Of a stretch of 64,000 nucleotides of DNA, positions 55,129-64,000 are shown piece by piece. The number at the start of each line of letters is the position of its first letter. Position 1 is the first letter of the stretch. The position numbers were made by a program, and so were the translations under genes. The notes under the pieces were generated by a model, which was not told where the DNA came from, did not search any database, and saw nothing but the letters and a program-made list of their open reading frames with translations. Origin of the DNA: Rahnella ecdela (GTDB lineage: Bacteria > Pseudomonadota > Gammaproteobacteria > Enterobacterales > Enterobacteriaceae); the NCBI RefSeq assembly GCF_019049625.1, contig NZ_JAFMOY010000121.1:1-64000 (forward strand), in the 5' to 3' direction.

Positions 55129-56148
55129 TCAGTGGCTGTGTTTTTCGTCCTTGCTCGCACGGGCAAGCAAACTGATCGCTGCTTCACGCGCATCTTTACC
55201 GCAGTACAACACCTGGTAAATCTGTTCTGTAATTGGCATTTCAACGTTATTACGCTGCGCCAGAGCCCGTACTTCTTTGGTATTGCGATAGCCTTCGACA
55301 ACCTGGCCAATGGTGTCCTGAGCGGTCTGAACATCCTTGCCTTGTCCCAGCATAATGCCAAAACGACGGTTGCGGGACTGGTTGTCTGTGCAGGTTAACA
55401 CCAAATCACCCAGGCCTGCCATGCCCATAAATGTCGCGGGGTCAGCACCTAAAGCGGCACCCAGACGCGTCATTTCAGCCAGACCACGGGTAATCAGCGC
55501 GGTTCTCGCATTAGCACCAAAGCCAATACCATCTGACATTCCGGCACCGATGGCGATGACGTTTTTAATCGCACCGCCCAGCTGAACGCCGATAAAATCG
55601 GGGTTGCTGTAAACACGGAAGCTTTTGCCACAGTGCAGTAATTGCTGCAAATCTTCGGCAAAAGTGGCATCGGTTGCTGCCAGAGAGATTGCCGTCGGCA
55701 TGCCAGCGGCCAGTTCTTTGGCAAATGTCGGGCCCGAAACTACGGCTAACGGTATGGCATCGCCGAGTTCTTCTCGCGCGACATCCTGCAACAGGCGACC
55801 GGTTTTTGCTTCCAGCCCTTTCGTTGCCCACACCACGCGCGCATCAGGCCGCAAATGGGGTTTCAGCTGACGCAGTACGTCACCAAATACATGGCTTGGC
55901 ACCACAACCAGCACATTACGGCTGGCCGCTAACGCGACAGACAGATTGGTTTCGAGCAACAGATTATCGGGGAACGGAACATCAGGAAGGAATTCCTGAT
56001 TACAACGGGCACGTTGTAAGGCATTGATGTGGTCGGGATTGTGTCCCCACAGCACAACGGGATGGCCATTTCTGGCGAGAGTAATCGCTAAAGCGGTGCC
56101 GTACGAGCCGGCACCGATCACTGTCATTGACGCATTGACGGTTTTCAT
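55129..56148 (-). CDS. gpsA: glycerol-3-phosphate dehydrogenase [NAD(P)+]
   Basis: Makes sn-glycerol-3-phosphate for phospholipid synthesis. It is 339 aa as in E. coli. The nucleotide motif is [12 protein letters not shown] near the N-terminus, with the active-site lysine in [16 protein letters not shown] and [13 protein letters not shown]. Its ATG shares one base with the secB stop (TGATG), so the two genes are tightly coupled. Confidence 0.97.
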   Translation of the reverse strand: MKTVNASMTVIGAGSYGTALAITLARNGHPVVLWGHNPDHINALQRARCNQEFLPDVPFPDNLLLETNLSVALAASRNVLVVVPSHVFGDVLRQLKPHLRPDARVVWATKGLEAKTGRLLQDVAREELGDAIPLAVVSGPTFAKELAAGMPTAISLAATDATFAEDLQQLLHCGKSFRVYSNPDFIGVQLGGAIKNVIAIGAGMSDGIGFGANARTALITRGLAEMTRLGAALGADPATFMGMAGLGDLVLTCTDNQSRNRRFGIMLGQGKDVQTAQDTIGQVVEGYRNTKEVRALAQRNNVEMPITEQIYQVLYCGKDAREAAISLLARASKDEKHSH

Positions 56149-56618
56149 CAGGCATCCTGATGCGGTTCAGCACCTTCGCCTTCAGCTTGCTGTTGCAGAT
56201 AGTTCATGAACAGAGCGTCAAAGTTAACAGGTGCCAGGTTCAGTTGCGGGAAGGTACCGCGGGAAACCAGGCTGGTGATGCATTCGCGGGCATATGGGAA
56301 CAGAATGTTCGGGCAATATGCACCCAGGCAATGCGCCATCTGGTTGCCATCGATACCGGAGATAGTGAAGATACCGCCTTGCTGAACTTCACACAGGAAC
56401 GCAGTTTCGTCGCCCAGGGAGGAAGTTACGGTCACACGCAAGACAACTTCATATACGCCTTCAGCCAGCTGGCTGGAAGCGGTATCAAGATCCAGTTTAA
56501 CTTCTGGCTGCCAGTCTTGCTGGAAAACCTGAGGCGCATTTGGCGCTTCAAAAGAAATGTCTTTGGTATAGATACGTTGGATCTGGAAAGCCATCTCGGT
56601 GTTATTTTGTTCTGACAT
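56148..56618 (-). CDS. secB: export chaperone SecB
   Basis: Tetrameric cytosolic chaperone that keeps precursors unfolded and hands them to SecA. It is 156 aa (E. coli 155). The start [20 protein letters not shown] and the [11 protein letters not shown] and [16 protein letters not shown] segments are near identical to the family. It lies between grxC (64 bp upstream) and gpsA (overlapping). Confidence 0.97.
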   Translation of the reverse strand: MSEQNNTEMAFQIQRIYTKDISFEAPNAPQVFQQDWQPEVKLDLDTASSQLAEGVYEVVLRVTVTSSLGDETAFLCEVQQGGIFTISGIDGNQMAHCLGAYCPNILFPYARECITSLVSRGTFPQLNLAPVNFDALFMNYLQQQAEGEGAEPHQDA

Positions 56619-56682
56619 GTGAGTAGTACCCTCGGGTTAATAGTCCTTTTAAACACTTAATGAAAAGCCGCAGTCGCCTTTA

Positions 56683-56934
56683 TTAACCCAGTAACGGATC
56701 AAGGCCACCGCGGGCATCAAGCGCATGTAAATCATCACAACCGCCAACGTGCTGTCCATCGATAAAAATCTGAGGAACGGTTGAACGACCGCTGCGGGCG
56801 ATCATTTTTTCACGTTTTTCTGCATCACCATCGATAGCGATTTCATCGAATGAAGCGCCTTTGCTGTTGAGCAAAGCTTTCGCACGATGGCAGTAAGGAC
56901 AGGTTGCCTTGGTGTAGATTTCAATTTTTGCCAT
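56683..56934 (-). CDS. grxC: glutaredoxin 3
   Basis: Small glutathione-dependent thiol oxidoreductase of 83 aa (E. coli 83). The dithiol active site is C12-P-Y-C15, with TVPQIFIDGQ and GGCDDLHALD glutathione-binding motifs. The ATG at 56934 (MAKIEIYT) has GAGG eight bases upstream; an ATG three codons earlier lies in that site. It lies 81 bp after yibN in the same direction. Confidence 0.96.
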   Translation of the reverse strand: MAKIEIYTKATCPYCHRAKALLNSKGASFDEIAIDGDAEKREKMIARSGRSTVPQIFIDGQHVGGCDDLHALDARGGLDPLLG

Positions 56935-57015
56935 GGGTTCCACCTCAGAGTCGTAGAATTTAGTGCCGTAGCGGTTATCTGAACGTCATATTTACAGCGA
57001 ATTCTTTACCGCAGG

Positions 57016-57447
57016 TCATTTACCGCGAACTAAAGGCAGGTTTTCACCACTCCAGCCGCTGATACCTTCTTTGAGTGTGAATACACGCTCAAAACCGGCA
57101 GCAATCAGGCCTTCAGCCGCAGTACGGGAAGTTTGTCCGGTGGCACACACCACGATAACTGGCTGTGCTTTATGTTTAGTCAGTTCACCCAGATTGTTGT
57201 TTTTGATGTCAGCAGACAACACATTCTGTGATTCAGCGATGTGGCCTTTGCGGAATTCTTCACGCGCGCGAACATCGACAACGATGGCATCTTCTTTATT
57301 AATCAGGCGTGTTGCTTCGCCACGGGTGATCTCTTTCACTTTAGAGAAACGTGTTTTAAAGGTGGTCACAATTACTGCAATCAGTAACGCAACCCACGCT
57401 AGGCTGAGAACCGGATGCGCACTGATGAACGGCATAATATCTTGCAT
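57016..57447 (-). CDS. yibN: membrane-anchored rhodanese-like protein YibN
   Basis: N-terminal membrane helix (about 12-30) followed by a rhodanese domain (about 40-143). It is 143 aa, the same as E. coli YibN, from the ATG at 57447. The active-site loop here reads [10 protein letters not shown], with the catalytic cysteine in the CxxGxxSR pattern. As I recall E. coli YibN lacks this cysteine, so this one may be catalytically active. It heads the same-strand row yibN-grxC-secB-gpsA. Confidence 0.9.
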   Translation of the reverse strand: MQDIMPFISAHPVLSLAWVALLIAVIVTTFKTRFSKVKEITRGEATRLINKEDAIVVDVRAREEFRKGHIAESQNVLSADIKNNNLGELTKHKAQPVIVVCATGQTSRTAAEGLIAAGFERVFTLKEGISGWSGENLPLVRGK

Positions 57448-57751
57448 GGGGTGTAGCAACTCCCGTCAGTTGGGGGAAAATTCAAGGCTTCAGAGTATAC
57501 CTGCGCGCCGGAGCAATTACAGCCAGTAAGCGCGGGCGAATGCCACAATCTGCGGCACGTCTCGGAAAATTAACACGCCTTTATGCCGAAAGTTAACCCT
57601 CACCTCACCTCATCTTTGATCTCCTCCGGCTATTCACTTCCCGCACTGCGGTAAAATCTGCCGGCTTAAATGCCTTTAGCCGCGCCTGTTTATCCCATTT
57701 CAGCGGGCGAGCCTATTGAGCATTTCATCTTTTAAACTGAGGTCAATTGAC

Positions 57752-59296
57752 ATGTCGAGCAACAAAAAACCGATGGTTCTGGTGATTCTGGACGGCTACG
57801 GACATCGCGAAGAGCAACAAGATAACGCGATTCTGAACGCCAAAACGCCGGTGATGGATAACCTGTGGGCCAATAATCCGCACACGCTTATCGCCGCCTC
57901 CGGGCTGGATGTCGGCCTGCCTGACGGTCAGATGGGCAACTCCGAAGTTGGCCATGTCAATTTAGGTGCGGGCCGCATCGTGTATCAGGATCTCACCCGT
58001 CTGGATAAAGAAATCAAAGAAGGCGATTTCTTTAATAATAGCGTACTGACTGGTGCTGTTGACCGCGCAATCAGCGCAGGCAAAGCGGTTCACATTATGG
58101 GTCTGTTGTCAGCGGGTGGCGTTCACAGCCACGAAGATCACATTATGGCGATGGTAGAACTGGCGCACCGTCGTGGCGCGAAAGCGATTTATCTGCATGC
58201 ATTCCTTGATGGCCGTGATACACCGCCACGTAGTGCAGAAGCAGCACTTAAACGCTTCTCTGAGAAATTCGCGCAAATTGGTACCGGTCGTATCGCATCC
58301 ATCGTCGGTCGTTATTACGCGATGGATCGTGATAACCGCTGGGATCGCGTGCAGCTGGCTTACGATTTGATGTCTCAGGCCAAAGGCGCGTTCACCGCTG
58401 ATAACGCACTTGGAGGTCTGCAGGCCGCATATGCCCGCGATGAAAACGATGAATTCGTGAAACCTACCGTATTGCAGGCAGCAGGTGAAGAATCTGCTGC
58501 GATCCATGACGGCGATGCAATGATATTCATGAACTTCCGTGCTGACCGTGCCCGTGAAATCACCCGCGCCTTTATCAACCCAGATTTCGACGGCTTTACC
58601 CGTGAAAAAGTCATTAACTTCGGCGATTTTATCATGCTGACCGAATACGCCGCTGACATCAAAGCCGCCTGTGCTTACCCACCAGCATCGCTGAAAAATA
58701 CCCTCGGCGAATGGCTGATGGCGCACGGCAAAACACAGTTGCGTATTTCAGAAACCGAAAAGTACGCGCACGTTACCTTCTTTTTTAACGGTGGTATGGA
58801 AGACTCATTTGAAGGCGAAGACCGTATTCTGGTGAAATCCCCGAACGTGGCAACCTACGACCTGCAACCGGAAATGAGCTCGGTTGAACTGACGGAAAAA
58901 CTCCTCGGCGCGATTGCCAGCGGCAAATACGACACCATTATTTGTAACTATCCGAATGGCGATATGGTCGGTCATACCGGCGTTTACGACGCCGCGGTGA
59001 GCGCCGTTGAAGCACTCGATAATTGCGTTGCTCAGGTTGTGGATGCAGTGAAAGCTGTCGGTGGCCAGTTGCTGATCACCGCCGACCACGGCAACGCAGA
59101 ACAAATGCGCGACCCGGCAACCGGTCAGGCGCATACCGCGCACACCAGCCTGCCGGTACCGTTAATCTATATCGGCGGAAACGCGCAAGCGGTTGAAGGT
59201 GGTAAATTGTCTGATATCGCACCAACGATGCTTTCACTGATGGGCATGGAAATTCCGGCTGAAATGAGTGGCAAACCGCTGTTTATTGCGCGCTAA
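57752..59296 (+). CDS. gpmI: 2,3-bisphosphoglycerate-independent phosphoglycerate mutase
   Basis: Manganese enzyme of the alkaline phosphatase superfamily that interconverts 3- and 2-phosphoglycerate. It is 514 aa, as in E. coli. The phospho-serine is about S64 in [13 protein letters not shown], the first metal site is in [10 protein letters not shown], and the second in [11 protein letters not shown] with [11 protein letters not shown]. The ATG at 57752 is preferred over an in-frame start 12 codons upstream. The 304-bp gap before it shows no clear promoter. Confidence 0.97.
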   Translation: MSSNKKPMVLVILDGYGHREEQQDNAILNAKTPVMDNLWANNPHTLIAASGLDVGLPDGQMGNSEVGHVNLGAGRIVYQDLTRLDKEIKEGDFFNNSVLTGAVDRAISAGKAVHIMGLLSAGGVHSHEDHIMAMVELAHRRGAKAIYLHAFLDGRDTPPRSAEAALKRFSEKFAQIGTGRIASIVGRYYAMDRDNRWDRVQLAYDLMSQAKGAFTADNALGGLQAAYARDENDEFVKPTVLQAAGEESAAIHDGDAMIFMNFRADRAREITRAFINPDFDGFTREKVINFGDFIMLTEYAADIKAACAYPPASLKNTLGEWLMAHGKTQLRISETEKYAHVTFFFNGGMEDSFEGEDRILVKSPNVATYDLQPEMSSVELTEKLLGAIASGKYDTIICNYPNGDMVGHTGVYDAAVSAVEALDNCVAQVVDAVKAVGGQLLITADHGNAEQMRDPATGQAHTAHTSLPVPLIYIGGNAQAVEGGKLSDIAPTMLSLMGMEIPAEMSGKPLFIAR

Positions 59297-59315
59297 TTTC
59301 CTTTAAAGCTCAGTT

Positions 59316-59353
59316 AAAAAGGCGTACTGACACCCGTTGGTACGCCTTTTTTG
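59316..59353 (+). terminator. terminator after gpmI
   Basis: AAAAGGCGTAC and GTACGCCTTTT form an 11-bp stem with a 12-base loop, followed by Ts. Confidence 0.85.
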
Positions 59354-59468
59354 TTTGTGCATCAGCCGGTTGATTAGTGTTACGATACGATAAGGGACAG
59401 CCATATTGTCTATCATCCACGGTCGACAAGCGGAAAAAAGTTTGAGCAAATTCATTCATTTCAGCCTG

Positions 59469-60734
59469 ATGAGAACCCGCCTTTCCGCTCAGGACAAGGT
59501 CGTATCCGCCTTCCCATCTTCAGCCTTATTGCTTTGTGCTTCTTTACTCTCTCTTTCCGTGAGTGTGCATGCTGACGACAATAAAGATCAGCTCAAAACC
59601 ATTCAGCAAAACATCGCGGAAAAAGAAAAAAGTGTAAAACAGCAGAAACAACAGCGCGGCACTCTGTTGCAGCAATTGCAGGCGCAGGAAAAAACCATTT
59701 CCTCTGCCAGCAGCCAGCTTCGCGGAACTCAGTCAACGCTCTCCACGCTCAGCAAAGACATTGCCAGCCTGAATGCCTCAATAGATAAATTGCAGAAACA
59801 GCAAAAGACTCAGGAAGAGATCCTGGCGAAACAGCTCGATGCGGCATTTCGTATCGGCCAGCATAAAGGTTTGCAGCTACTGCTCAGCGGTGAAGAAAGC
59901 GACCGTAATGAGAGGCTTCTGGCATATTTCGGCTATCTGAATACCGAGCGTCAGAAAACCATCGAAGAACTGAAACAGACCCGCACCACGCTGGCTGAAC
60001 AGCGTGTTTCTTTGCAATCAAAGCAAACACAGCAAAAAAGTCTGCTGACTGAACAGCAAACGCAGCAACAAAAACTCGAACAAGCGCGTGCCGCCCGTAA
60101 GCAAACCCTTACGGCGCTGGAATCCTCATTGCAAAAAAATGAGCAGAGTCTGACGGAACTGCGAGCCAACGAATCCAGCCTGCAAAACAAAATTGCTGCC
60201 GCTGAACGTGCCGCCAAAGCGCGCGCGGAAAAAGAAGCGCGTGAAGCCGCTGCCGTCAGGGCGAAAGAACAACAAGCGAAGAAAAAAGGTTCTACCTATA
60301 AACCGACCCAAAGCGAACAGTCACTGATGGCCCGAACCGGCGGTCTGGGACGTCCATCCGGGCAAAATATGTGGCCGGTTAACGGTTCGTTGATACATCG
60401 CTTCGGCGAACAACTACAGGGTGAACTACGCTGGAAAGGCATGGTCATTTCAGCACGCGAAGGCAGTGATGTCCGGGCGATTGCAGACGGACGCGTCATT
60501 CTGGCGGACTGGTTGCAGGGCTACGGGCTGGTTGTGGTGATCGACCACGGCAAAGGCGACATGAGTCTGTATGGTTACAACCAGGATGCGCTGGTCAGCG
60601 TCGGCGATCAGGTGAGAACCGGTCAGGCTATCGCGAAAGTGGGGAACAGCGGCGGACAGGGCCAGCCATCGCTGTATTTTGAAATTCGTCGTCAGGGCCA
60701 GGCAGTAAATCCACAACCGTGGTTGGGAAGATAG
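59469..60734 (+). CDS. envC: murein hydrolase activator EnvC
   Basis: Periplasmic activator of the amidases AmiA and AmiB at the division septum. From the ATG at 59469 it has 421 aa (E. coli 419), with a signal sequence ending SVHA near residue 35, a long coiled coil (about 40-285, Gln- and Lys-rich), and a C-terminal LytM domain (about 310-421; GELRWKGMVISAREGSDV, YGYNQDALVSVGDQV). The LytM domain is degenerate in the family and acts by binding. A TTG at 59406 with AAGGGA upstream is the alternative start. Confidence 0.93.
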   Translation: MRTRLSAQDKVVSAFPSSALLLCASLLSLSVSVHADDNKDQLKTIQQNIAEKEKSVKQQKQQRGTLLQQLQAQEKTISSASSQLRGTQSTLSTLSKDIASLNASIDKLQKQQKTQEEILAKQLDAAFRIGQHKGLQLLLSGEESDRNERLLAYFGYLNTERQKTIEELKQTRTTLAEQRVSLQSKQTQQKSLLTEQQTQQQKLEQARAARKQTLTALESSLQKNEQSLTELRANESSLQNKIAAAERAAKARAEKEAREAAAVRAKEQQAKKKGSTYKPTQSEQSLMARTGGLGRPSGQNMWPVNGSLIHRFGEQLQGELRWKGMVISAREGSDVRAIADGRVILADWLQGYGLVVVIDHGKGDMSLYGYNQDALVSVGDQVRTGQAIAKVGNSGGQGQPSLYFEIRRQGQAVNPQPWLGR

Positions 60735-60736
60735 CA

Positions 60737-61669
60737 TTGCGATATAAAAAGTCCGTTTTAGCTGCCCTTTGTGGTACTGCGTTTTTCGTTTGTCAGGTTC
60801 AGGCAGCGAAATTATCCATCCTGATTGATGACTTTGGTTATCGCCAGCATGAGGAAAACCAGGTACTTCAGATGCCTAAAGCGGTATCCGTCGCGATTTT
60901 TCCTAATGCGCCAGATTCGCAAATGATGATGAACAAGGCACATCAGCAGGGCCGGGAAATTCTGATCCACCTGCCGATGGCCCCGCTCAGTAAGCAGCCA
61001 CTGGAAAAAGATACGCTGACACCTTCTATGAGTACCGCAGAAGTGAAACATATTGTCGATCAGGCTATCAGCAATATCCCGTACGCGATTGGTATCAACA
61101 ATCATATGGGCAGCGCCATGACCTCCAGTCTGACCGGGATGGAAAACGTCATGCAAGCCATGAATGCCCACAACTTATTCTTTCTCGACAGCATGACGAT
61201 CGGTAACACCAAGTCGGTTCAGGCCGCTCAGGGAACACGGGTGAAAGTGATTAAGCGCAACGTCTTTTTAGATGATGTGCAGAATGAAGCTGAAATCCGC
61301 CATCAGTTTGAACGGGCTATTCAGCTTGCACGCAAGAATGGATATGCCATTGCCATCGGTCATCCCCACCCGACCACGGTAAAAGTGCTGCAGCAGATGC
61401 TGTCGAATTTACCTTCCGATATCGTACTGGTACGCCCAAGCGATCTGCTCAACGAACCGCAGCGAAGCGCCCCGGCAGGTAAAGTGACCCGTACCGTGCC
61501 GTCGAAACCATCGCGTAAAGGCATCAGCATCTGCCGCGTGAAACAGCCTGTCCCTCAAATTTATGCCGATAGCATGTTTAAAGTGCTGGGTGAAAGTCTG
61601 TCTGCATTACCGGCAGTACAGTTTGTTGAACGCCAGTATTTAACGTGGACCACACTTTCTGGAAAATAG
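60737..61669 (+). CDS. yibQ: divergent polysaccharide deacetylase family protein YibQ
   Basis: Probable periplasmic protein of the NodB-like divergent deacetylase family (DUF610). It is about 310 aa, with a signal peptide ending QVQA, the first metal motif in LSILIDDFGY, and later HLPMAPLS, GINNHMGSAMTS and AIGHPHPTT. No enzymatic activity is established. I prefer the TTG at 60737, which lies two bases after envC and follows GGGAAG; a GTG at 60719 overlapping envC is the other option. It is coupled to envC as in E. coli. Confidence 0.88.
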   Translation: MRYKKSVLAALCGTAFFVCQVQAAKLSILIDDFGYRQHEENQVLQMPKAVSVAIFPNAPDSQMMMNKAHQQGREILIHLPMAPLSKQPLEKDTLTPSMSTAEVKHIVDQAISNIPYAIGINNHMGSAMTSSLTGMENVMQAMNAHNLFFLDSMTIGNTKSVQAAQGTRVKVIKRNVFLDDVQNEAEIRHQFERAIQLARKNGYAIAIGHPHPTTVKVLQQMLSNLPSDIVLVRPSDLLNEPQRSAPAGKVTRTVPSKPSRKGISICRVKQPVPQIYADSMFKVLGESLSALPAVQFVERQYLTWTTLSGK

Positions 61670-61847
61670 GATCCACAGACATTGACGGGTGTCAGGTTCT
61701 CATTTTGGAAAATGGATTTAAAACACTCATACAACATATTGATATGAATGGTTTTAGCTTCAGAATCAAATAACTAGAGCTTATAGGATTTGCCTCTTAT
61801 AATGGGTAGCATATTTTTTTAACCGGGCTGAGCAAGGGCGCTAACCG

Positions 61848-63071
61848 ATGGGACTAGATCGATCTAAAATTCTGCTGCTGGACAGCGGCAAAGAATGGGG
61901 AGGTGGCACCAACAGCATGTTGGAGCTGCTGAAAAGAATCGATCGTGAAAAGTTTGAAATCAGTTGCTGCTTTTACAATGATTATGCCCGCGATAACGGC
62001 GAAACAATCAGCCAGATATTGAACTCGCTCAATGTGCCGGTGTTTTTCATTCCCCAGGTCAGACAACCCACGTGGGCGAAAATCAGCAAAGAAATCCTGC
62101 GAACGCTGTTTTTCTTTAGCGGTAATTTGCGCCAGAAAGCCATTTATTCCGTCGATAAAATCTGGCGCATTAACCCCAATATCCGAAAAATTCATTCCCT
62201 GCTTGAGCTCGGTCAGTTTGATATTTTATATATGAATAATCAGCCCAGCTCTAACGTGGAAGGCTACTATTCGACCGCAGGCTTACCGACAGAAATCGTG
62301 CAACATTGCCGCATTGAACCGGTTCTTAACAGGGAGGTTGTGCGCATCGTTAACCGCTTCTGCCACAGCATTATCTCTGTTTCTCAGGGCGTTCAGGAAC
62401 AATTGCTTAAACGTGGCGTGCGCAAAGAGCTGTGTTTTACCGTCTTCAACGGTATTGATATTCATCAGCCCTTGCCCGATGGCACCAGGATCCGCGAAGA
62501 ACTCGGCGCAACGCAAGACACGTTCATCTTAGGCAGTATCGGCTCTCTGATTAACCGTAAAGCCCACCACTTCACTTTACTGGCACTCGACAAATTTAAC
62601 CGCGCGTTCCCGGAAGCGAAATGGAAAATGGTGTTTGTCGGTGAAGGCCCGAATTTACGCCGTCTCATTCAGCAAGTTTCGGCTCTGAATATGATGGATA
62701 AAGTGGTATTTACAGGCTTCCAGAGCAATGCGCTAGAATATCTGGCGGCCTTTGACACCTTTATCTTAGGCTCAAAAAGTGAAGGCTTACCGCGCGTGGT
62801 ACTTGAGTCCATGTTACTGAAAACACCGGTGATCGGGTCGAATGTCACGGGAACTGCTGAGCTGATTAAAAATGCAGAAACCGGGATGCTTTTTGAGTAT
62901 GGCGATATTGAGATGCTCTTTAATCATATGAAAACGCTGTATCTCAACACCCATTTGCGAAGTGAAATCGCGGCGCAGGCAAACCTCAATGTCCGCGAAA
63001 AATTTGCGATTGAAAAATATGTCTCTGGCGTGGAAACCGTTTTAAGCAGCGTTAAAAAGAAACAAGGCTGA
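61848..63071 (+). CDS. GT4-type glycosyltransferase
   Basis: GT-B-fold glycosyltransferase of 407 aa. The N-terminal half has LDSGKEWGGGTNSMLELLK, typical of donor/acceptor-binding loops near the start. The C-terminal half has VFVGEGPNLRRL, VVFTGFQSN and the E-x7-E nucleotide-sugar signature EGLPRVVLE. It likely builds LPS core, O-antigen or another surface glycan; the sugar cannot be told from sequence. It sits after yibQ, where E. coli has its LPS-core region, and reads into a second glycosyltransferase after 2 bp. A TATAAT at 61798-61803 may be its -10. Confidence 0.85.
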   Translation: MGLDRSKILLLDSGKEWGGGTNSMLELLKRIDREKFEISCCFYNDYARDNGETISQILNSLNVPVFFIPQVRQPTWAKISKEILRTLFFFSGNLRQKAIYSVDKIWRINPNIRKIHSLLELGQFDILYMNNQPSSNVEGYYSTAGLPTEIVQHCRIEPVLNREVVRIVNRFCHSIISVSQGVQEQLLKRGVRKELCFTVFNGIDIHQPLPDGTRIREELGATQDTFILGSIGSLINRKAHHFTLLALDKFNRAFPEAKWKMVFVGEGPNLRRLIQQVSALNMMDKVVFTGFQSNALEYLAAFDTFILGSKSEGLPRVVLESMLLKTPVIGSNVTGTAELIKNAETGMLFEYGDIEMLFNHMKTLYLNTHLRSEIAAQANLNVREKFAIEKYVSGVETVLSSVKKKQG

Positions 63072-63073
63072 AC

Positions 63074-64000
63074 ATGTTTAAATTTCTAAATCCTAAATAT
63101 CGTCACATTCTTTCACGCCACAATCTGCCATATGCCAATACGGTCTTAGCGGGAGCGCCGAAGAACAATATCACCTCTGTCGTCATTCCTTCCGCAGGTG
63201 CTGACTATATTGAAGAAGCTTGCTTATGCGCGGAATTTGCCGATAAATTCGCCACTCAGTTGCAGGAAATCGTCATTGTGACCGATCAGGATGCCAGCCT
63301 GTTCCGGCCTTTGCCTGAAAAAGTCCGGATCGTTACGCTTAATCCTGAAACCAAAACGGGTGATTATCGCTATAAACAAATTTATCTCAGCCGTCTGATT
63401 AAACTGCTGGCCCCTTTGCAGGCGAAAACTGACGGTATTTTGATGATCGATTCAGACCTGAATCTGCTGAAAATGCCTGAGATTCAGCTGCACGAAAACC
63501 ATATTTATTCGAGTTTCCGTCAAGGCAAAATGATTGCCAAACTCCAGGGGTGCGACCCGGAAATTATTCCGGCGTATTACAAAAACAGCGTGCGGCCTTA
63601 TATCGTTGACCACGTCAACGGCGCATTTTTAGCGGCGACGCGTAAAACCTGGGAACGTTTGTGTCCGCTGTGGATGATGTTTTTCAGAGATACCTGGAAT
63701 ATCCTGCCAGACAATCAGCCTCCAACGGATCAGCTGCCACTGGCGGCAATGCTCGATACTCTGGATATCAAAAGCGTCAATCTCGGCGACTGGATGAACT
63801 GGCCGGTTTCGAAGAAAATTGGCGGCACGCCGTCGGTTATTCCGAAAGAAGTCATTGGTGCGCATGGCGGTTTCCCGCTGACTGAATGGCAAAAATATCT
63901 GGCCTCGCCGGATAATGAGCTGCTGTTTAAAGGCCAGGATTACACCCGTAAAGTGCGATATCTGACAGATGTCGAGAAACAACAGGCAGAGACGGGCGCA
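63074..64000 (+). CDS. putative GT-A glycosyltransferase (partial, runs off window)
   Basis: Open frame of 309 codons with no stop before the window edge. The ATG at 63074 has AAGG upstream and lies two bases after the previous glycosyltransferase. Translation gives VVIPSAGADYIEEAC near the N-terminus, then a GILMIDSDLNLL stretch whose DSD resembles the metal-binding DxD of GT-A enzymes, and later DHVNGAFLAATRKTWERL. I do not recognise the family. By context it acts on the same glycan as its neighbour. Confidence 0.7.
   Translation, partial: MFKFLNPKYRHILSRHNLPYANTVLAGAPKNNITSVVIPSAGADYIEEACLCAEFADKFATQLQEIVIVTDQDASLFRPLPEKVRIVTLNPETKTGDYRYKQIYLSRLIKLLAPLQAKTDGILMIDSDLNLLKMPEIQLHENHIYSSFRQGKMIAKLQGCDPEIIPAYYKNSVRPYIVDHVNGAFLAATRKTWERLCPLWMMFFRDTWNILPDNQPPTDQLPLAAMLDTLDIKSVNLGDWMNWPVSKKIGGTPSVIPKEVIGAHGGFPLTEWQKYLASPDNELLFKGQDYTRKVRYLTDVEKQQAETGA

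Noticed and set aside
61802-61812. GGGTAGCAT before the glycosyltransferase genes as an RfaH ops element
   Set aside because: It lacks the first part of the ops consensus (GGCGGTAGCNT) and overlaps the expected transcription start just after the TATAAT, so it could not act as a transcribed pause site.

Overview
The window is a stretch of core chromosome from a gram-negative enterobacterium. Gene order and near full-length protein matches fit Enterobacterales, most likely Rahnella or a close relative (Ewingella, Rouxiella, Serratia). This placement is inferred from gene content and synteny; no 16S sequence lies inside the window. Nearly every gene has a recognisable Escherichia coli counterpart in collinear order. 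The blocks are murI-btuB-trmA / yijD-fabR-sthA-oxyR / argH-argB-argC-argE-ppc / metF / metL-metB-metJ-rpmE-priA-cytR-ftsN-hslV-hslU-menA-rraA-zapB-glpF-glpK-glpX / fpr-yiiR-yiiQ-tpiA-sbp-pfkA / cpxP-cpxR-cpxA / trmL-cysE-gpsA-secB-grxC-yibN-gpmI-envC-yibQ.

Region by region. Bases 1-330 are the promoters and antitermination leader of an rRNA operon that runs off the left edge on the minus strand. Bases 378-3544 hold murI, btuB and a cobalamin riboswitch, divergent from trmA. Bases 4710-7700 are an accessory pair for pectin rhamnogalacturonide use (rhiN, rhiT) behind a near-perfect KdgR operator. Bases 7736-12200 carry fatty-acid and redox regulation: fabR, the transhydrogenase sthA, oxyR, and a peroxiredoxin-glutaredoxin fusion. 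Bases 12378-17634 are a second accessory block: a LacI-type regulator, a PepV-like M20 peptidase, a fructose-like PTS IIB and IIC, and an M24 Xaa-Pro peptidase. It has no IIA, HPr or EI gene and its substrate is unknown. It is the least understood system here.

Bases 17700-31140 hold arginine biosynthesis (argCBH divergent from argE across a double ARG box), ppc, and the methionine regulon with MetJ operators before metF and between metB and metJ. Bases 31340-39752 are housekeeping and cell-envelope genes: priA, cytR, ftsN, the heat-shock protease hslVU with a sigma-32 promoter, menA, rraA and zapB. Bases 39753-50577 cover glycerol use (glpF, glpK, glpX), emrD, fpr, two DUF genes, and glycolysis and sulfate genes (tpiA, sbp, pfkA). 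Bases 50858-53655 are the Cpx envelope-stress system, including a conserved CpxQ small RNA in the cpxP 3' end and a perfect CpxR box. Bases 53693-61669 run from trmL to yibQ. The right end, from 61848, opens a glycosyltransferase cluster in the position where E. coli has its LPS-core region; its second gene is cut by the window edge.

Seen directly: conserved motifs, operator sequences, hairpins, spacing and overlaps. Inferred: substrates and regulation of the two accessory blocks and of the glycosyltransferases. I see no insertion sequence, prophage, CRISPR array or tRNA gene. The most interesting points are the PTS-peptidase operon, the KdgR-controlled rhiTN pair, a hairpin enclosing the trmL ribosome-binding site, a 23-bp tandem duplication that creates a minicistron in front of yiiQ, and an unclassified glycosyltransferase at the right edge.
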